Assembly: GCF_051014445.1 (NCBI RefSeq) | Contig: NW_027488366.1 | Location: 29,406,001 to 29,470,000 of the forward strand | Origin: Colletes latitarsis | Lineage: Eukaryota > Arthropoda > Insecta > Hymenoptera > Colletidae | Length of the DNA stretch: 64,000 nucleotides | Reading direction: 5' to 3' | The notes under the pieces: model-generated | Seen by the model: the letters and a program-made list of their open reading frames with translations, nothing else | What the model was told of the DNA's origin: nothing | Database searches by the model: none | Shown here: positions 63,770-64,000 of the stretch, in pieces | Layout of the letters: every line of letters begins with the position of its first letter | Position numbering within the stretch: position 1 is the stretch's first letter | Made by a program: the position numbers and the translations under genes

Positions 63770-64000
63770 TCACATACTCGTTGAACAGATCCTGGGTTAT
63801 CTTCTGGTTTGGATCACATAGTAATGTGGTACCGCACTGAAACAGTCGATTAAACCAGGTTTCGATCAATATTTTTTAGGATAACGCATGTTAGGTCTAG
63901 GTTAGGCCTGGGATTTTCACTCATCAGACTCATACTTTCGCATTCTTCACATACCTGTTGAACGGATCCTGGGTTTTTTCTGGTTTGGATCACGTAGTAA

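Larger units (their letters stand above)
1..64000 (+). repeat. Satellite DNA array, about 176-bp monomer, head-to-tail
   Basis: The same monomer recurs without interruption from the first base to the last, always in one orientation. Successive GAGGATAACGC starts are 176-177 bp apart, for example 8104, 8280, 8457, 8633 and 8809. About 363 monomers fit in the window. Both window ends lie inside monomers, so the array is longer than 64 kb. No spacer, transposon, tRNA-like or unique segment of 300 bp or more is visible. Minus-strand open frames of 63-107 codons occur throughout. They are the satellite itself: a 63-codon frame (192 bp with its stop) is longer than the 176-bp monomer, so successive frames overlap in different phases. 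They have no individual codon-level conservation that I can see. Monomer length is in the range of nucleosomal satellites. Function could be centromeric, pericentromeric or subtelomeric heterochromatin; the sequence alone does not decide. Confidence 0.98.
49660..64000 (+). repeat. Third higher-order family, patchwork of overlapping blocks
   Basis: Blocks recur at several offsets that are all close to whole numbers of monomers: 2,809 and 2,816 (16), 3,171 (18), 4,225 (24) and 8,098 (46). No single period covers the region, so it looks like several overlapping rounds of unequal exchange. Monomers specific to it carry GAGGATATCGC (EcoRV), CCACAATAAAACAG, CACCCATCAG and GATAAAGCATCTT. It continues past the right end of the window. 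Confidence 0.85.

Noticed and set aside
1..64000. CRISPR array
   Set aside because: There are no short repeats separated by unique spacers; the whole period is repeated, and it is far too long for a repeat-spacer unit.
1..64000. Transposon or retroelement insertions, or inverted monomers
   Set aside because: Reading the window end to end, I find no break in the satellite, no target-site duplications, no long terminal repeats, and no monomer on the opposite strand.

Overview
The whole 64 kb is one uninterrupted satellite DNA array. I find no unique sequence, no transposon, no RNA gene and no credible protein gene. The unit is a monomer of about 176 bp (most are 176 or 177), repeated head-to-tail about 363 times in a single orientation. 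The array runs off both ends of the window. An array this long, of nucleosome-sized monomers with higher-order structure, points to a eukaryote and to subtelomeric, pericentromeric or other heterochromatin. Each monomer carries a pair of 11-bp units of the form TTAGGTCTGGG. From memory, 11-bp telomere units of this kind have been reported in Hymenoptera, so a bee, wasp or ant subtelomere is my working guess. It is a guess, not an identification.

The interest is in the higher-order layout. (1) 1 to about 690: tail of a '4.4 kb family' unit. (2) About 690-9,160: a diverged relative of the '8.6 kb family', with its own 1,585-bp tandem duplication and a three-monomer duplication. (3) About 9,160-12,330: mixed monomers. 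(4) 12,330-26,526: four consecutive units of the 4.4 kb family. Two are 4,403 bp (25 monomers), one is 2,995 bp (17 monomers), and one is partial, lacks a further monomer and is cut off by the next family. (5) About 26,527-43,352: two units of the 8.6 kb family, offset by exactly 8,618 bp (49 monomers) and almost identical. (6) About 43,353-49,660: older, more diverged mixed monomers with local duplications. (7) About 49,660-64,000: a third patchwork family whose blocks recur at offsets of 2,809, 2,816, 3,171, 4,225 and 8,098 bp.

Nearly all offsets are whole multiples of the monomer. This is the signature of in-register unequal exchange or of amplification of multi-monomer segments. Differences between long copies are few, so amplification was recent or homogenisation is ongoing.

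Three sequence elements inside the monomer stand out: the 11-bp telomere-like doublet; a dyad TGTGG-NN-CCACA in which the two central bases vary among monomers while the arms are usually kept; and a T-rich stretch just upstream of the dyad. The minus-strand open frames of 63-107 codons are the same satellite read in a frame that happens to lack stops. They overlap themselves from monomer to monomer and should not be annotated as genes.
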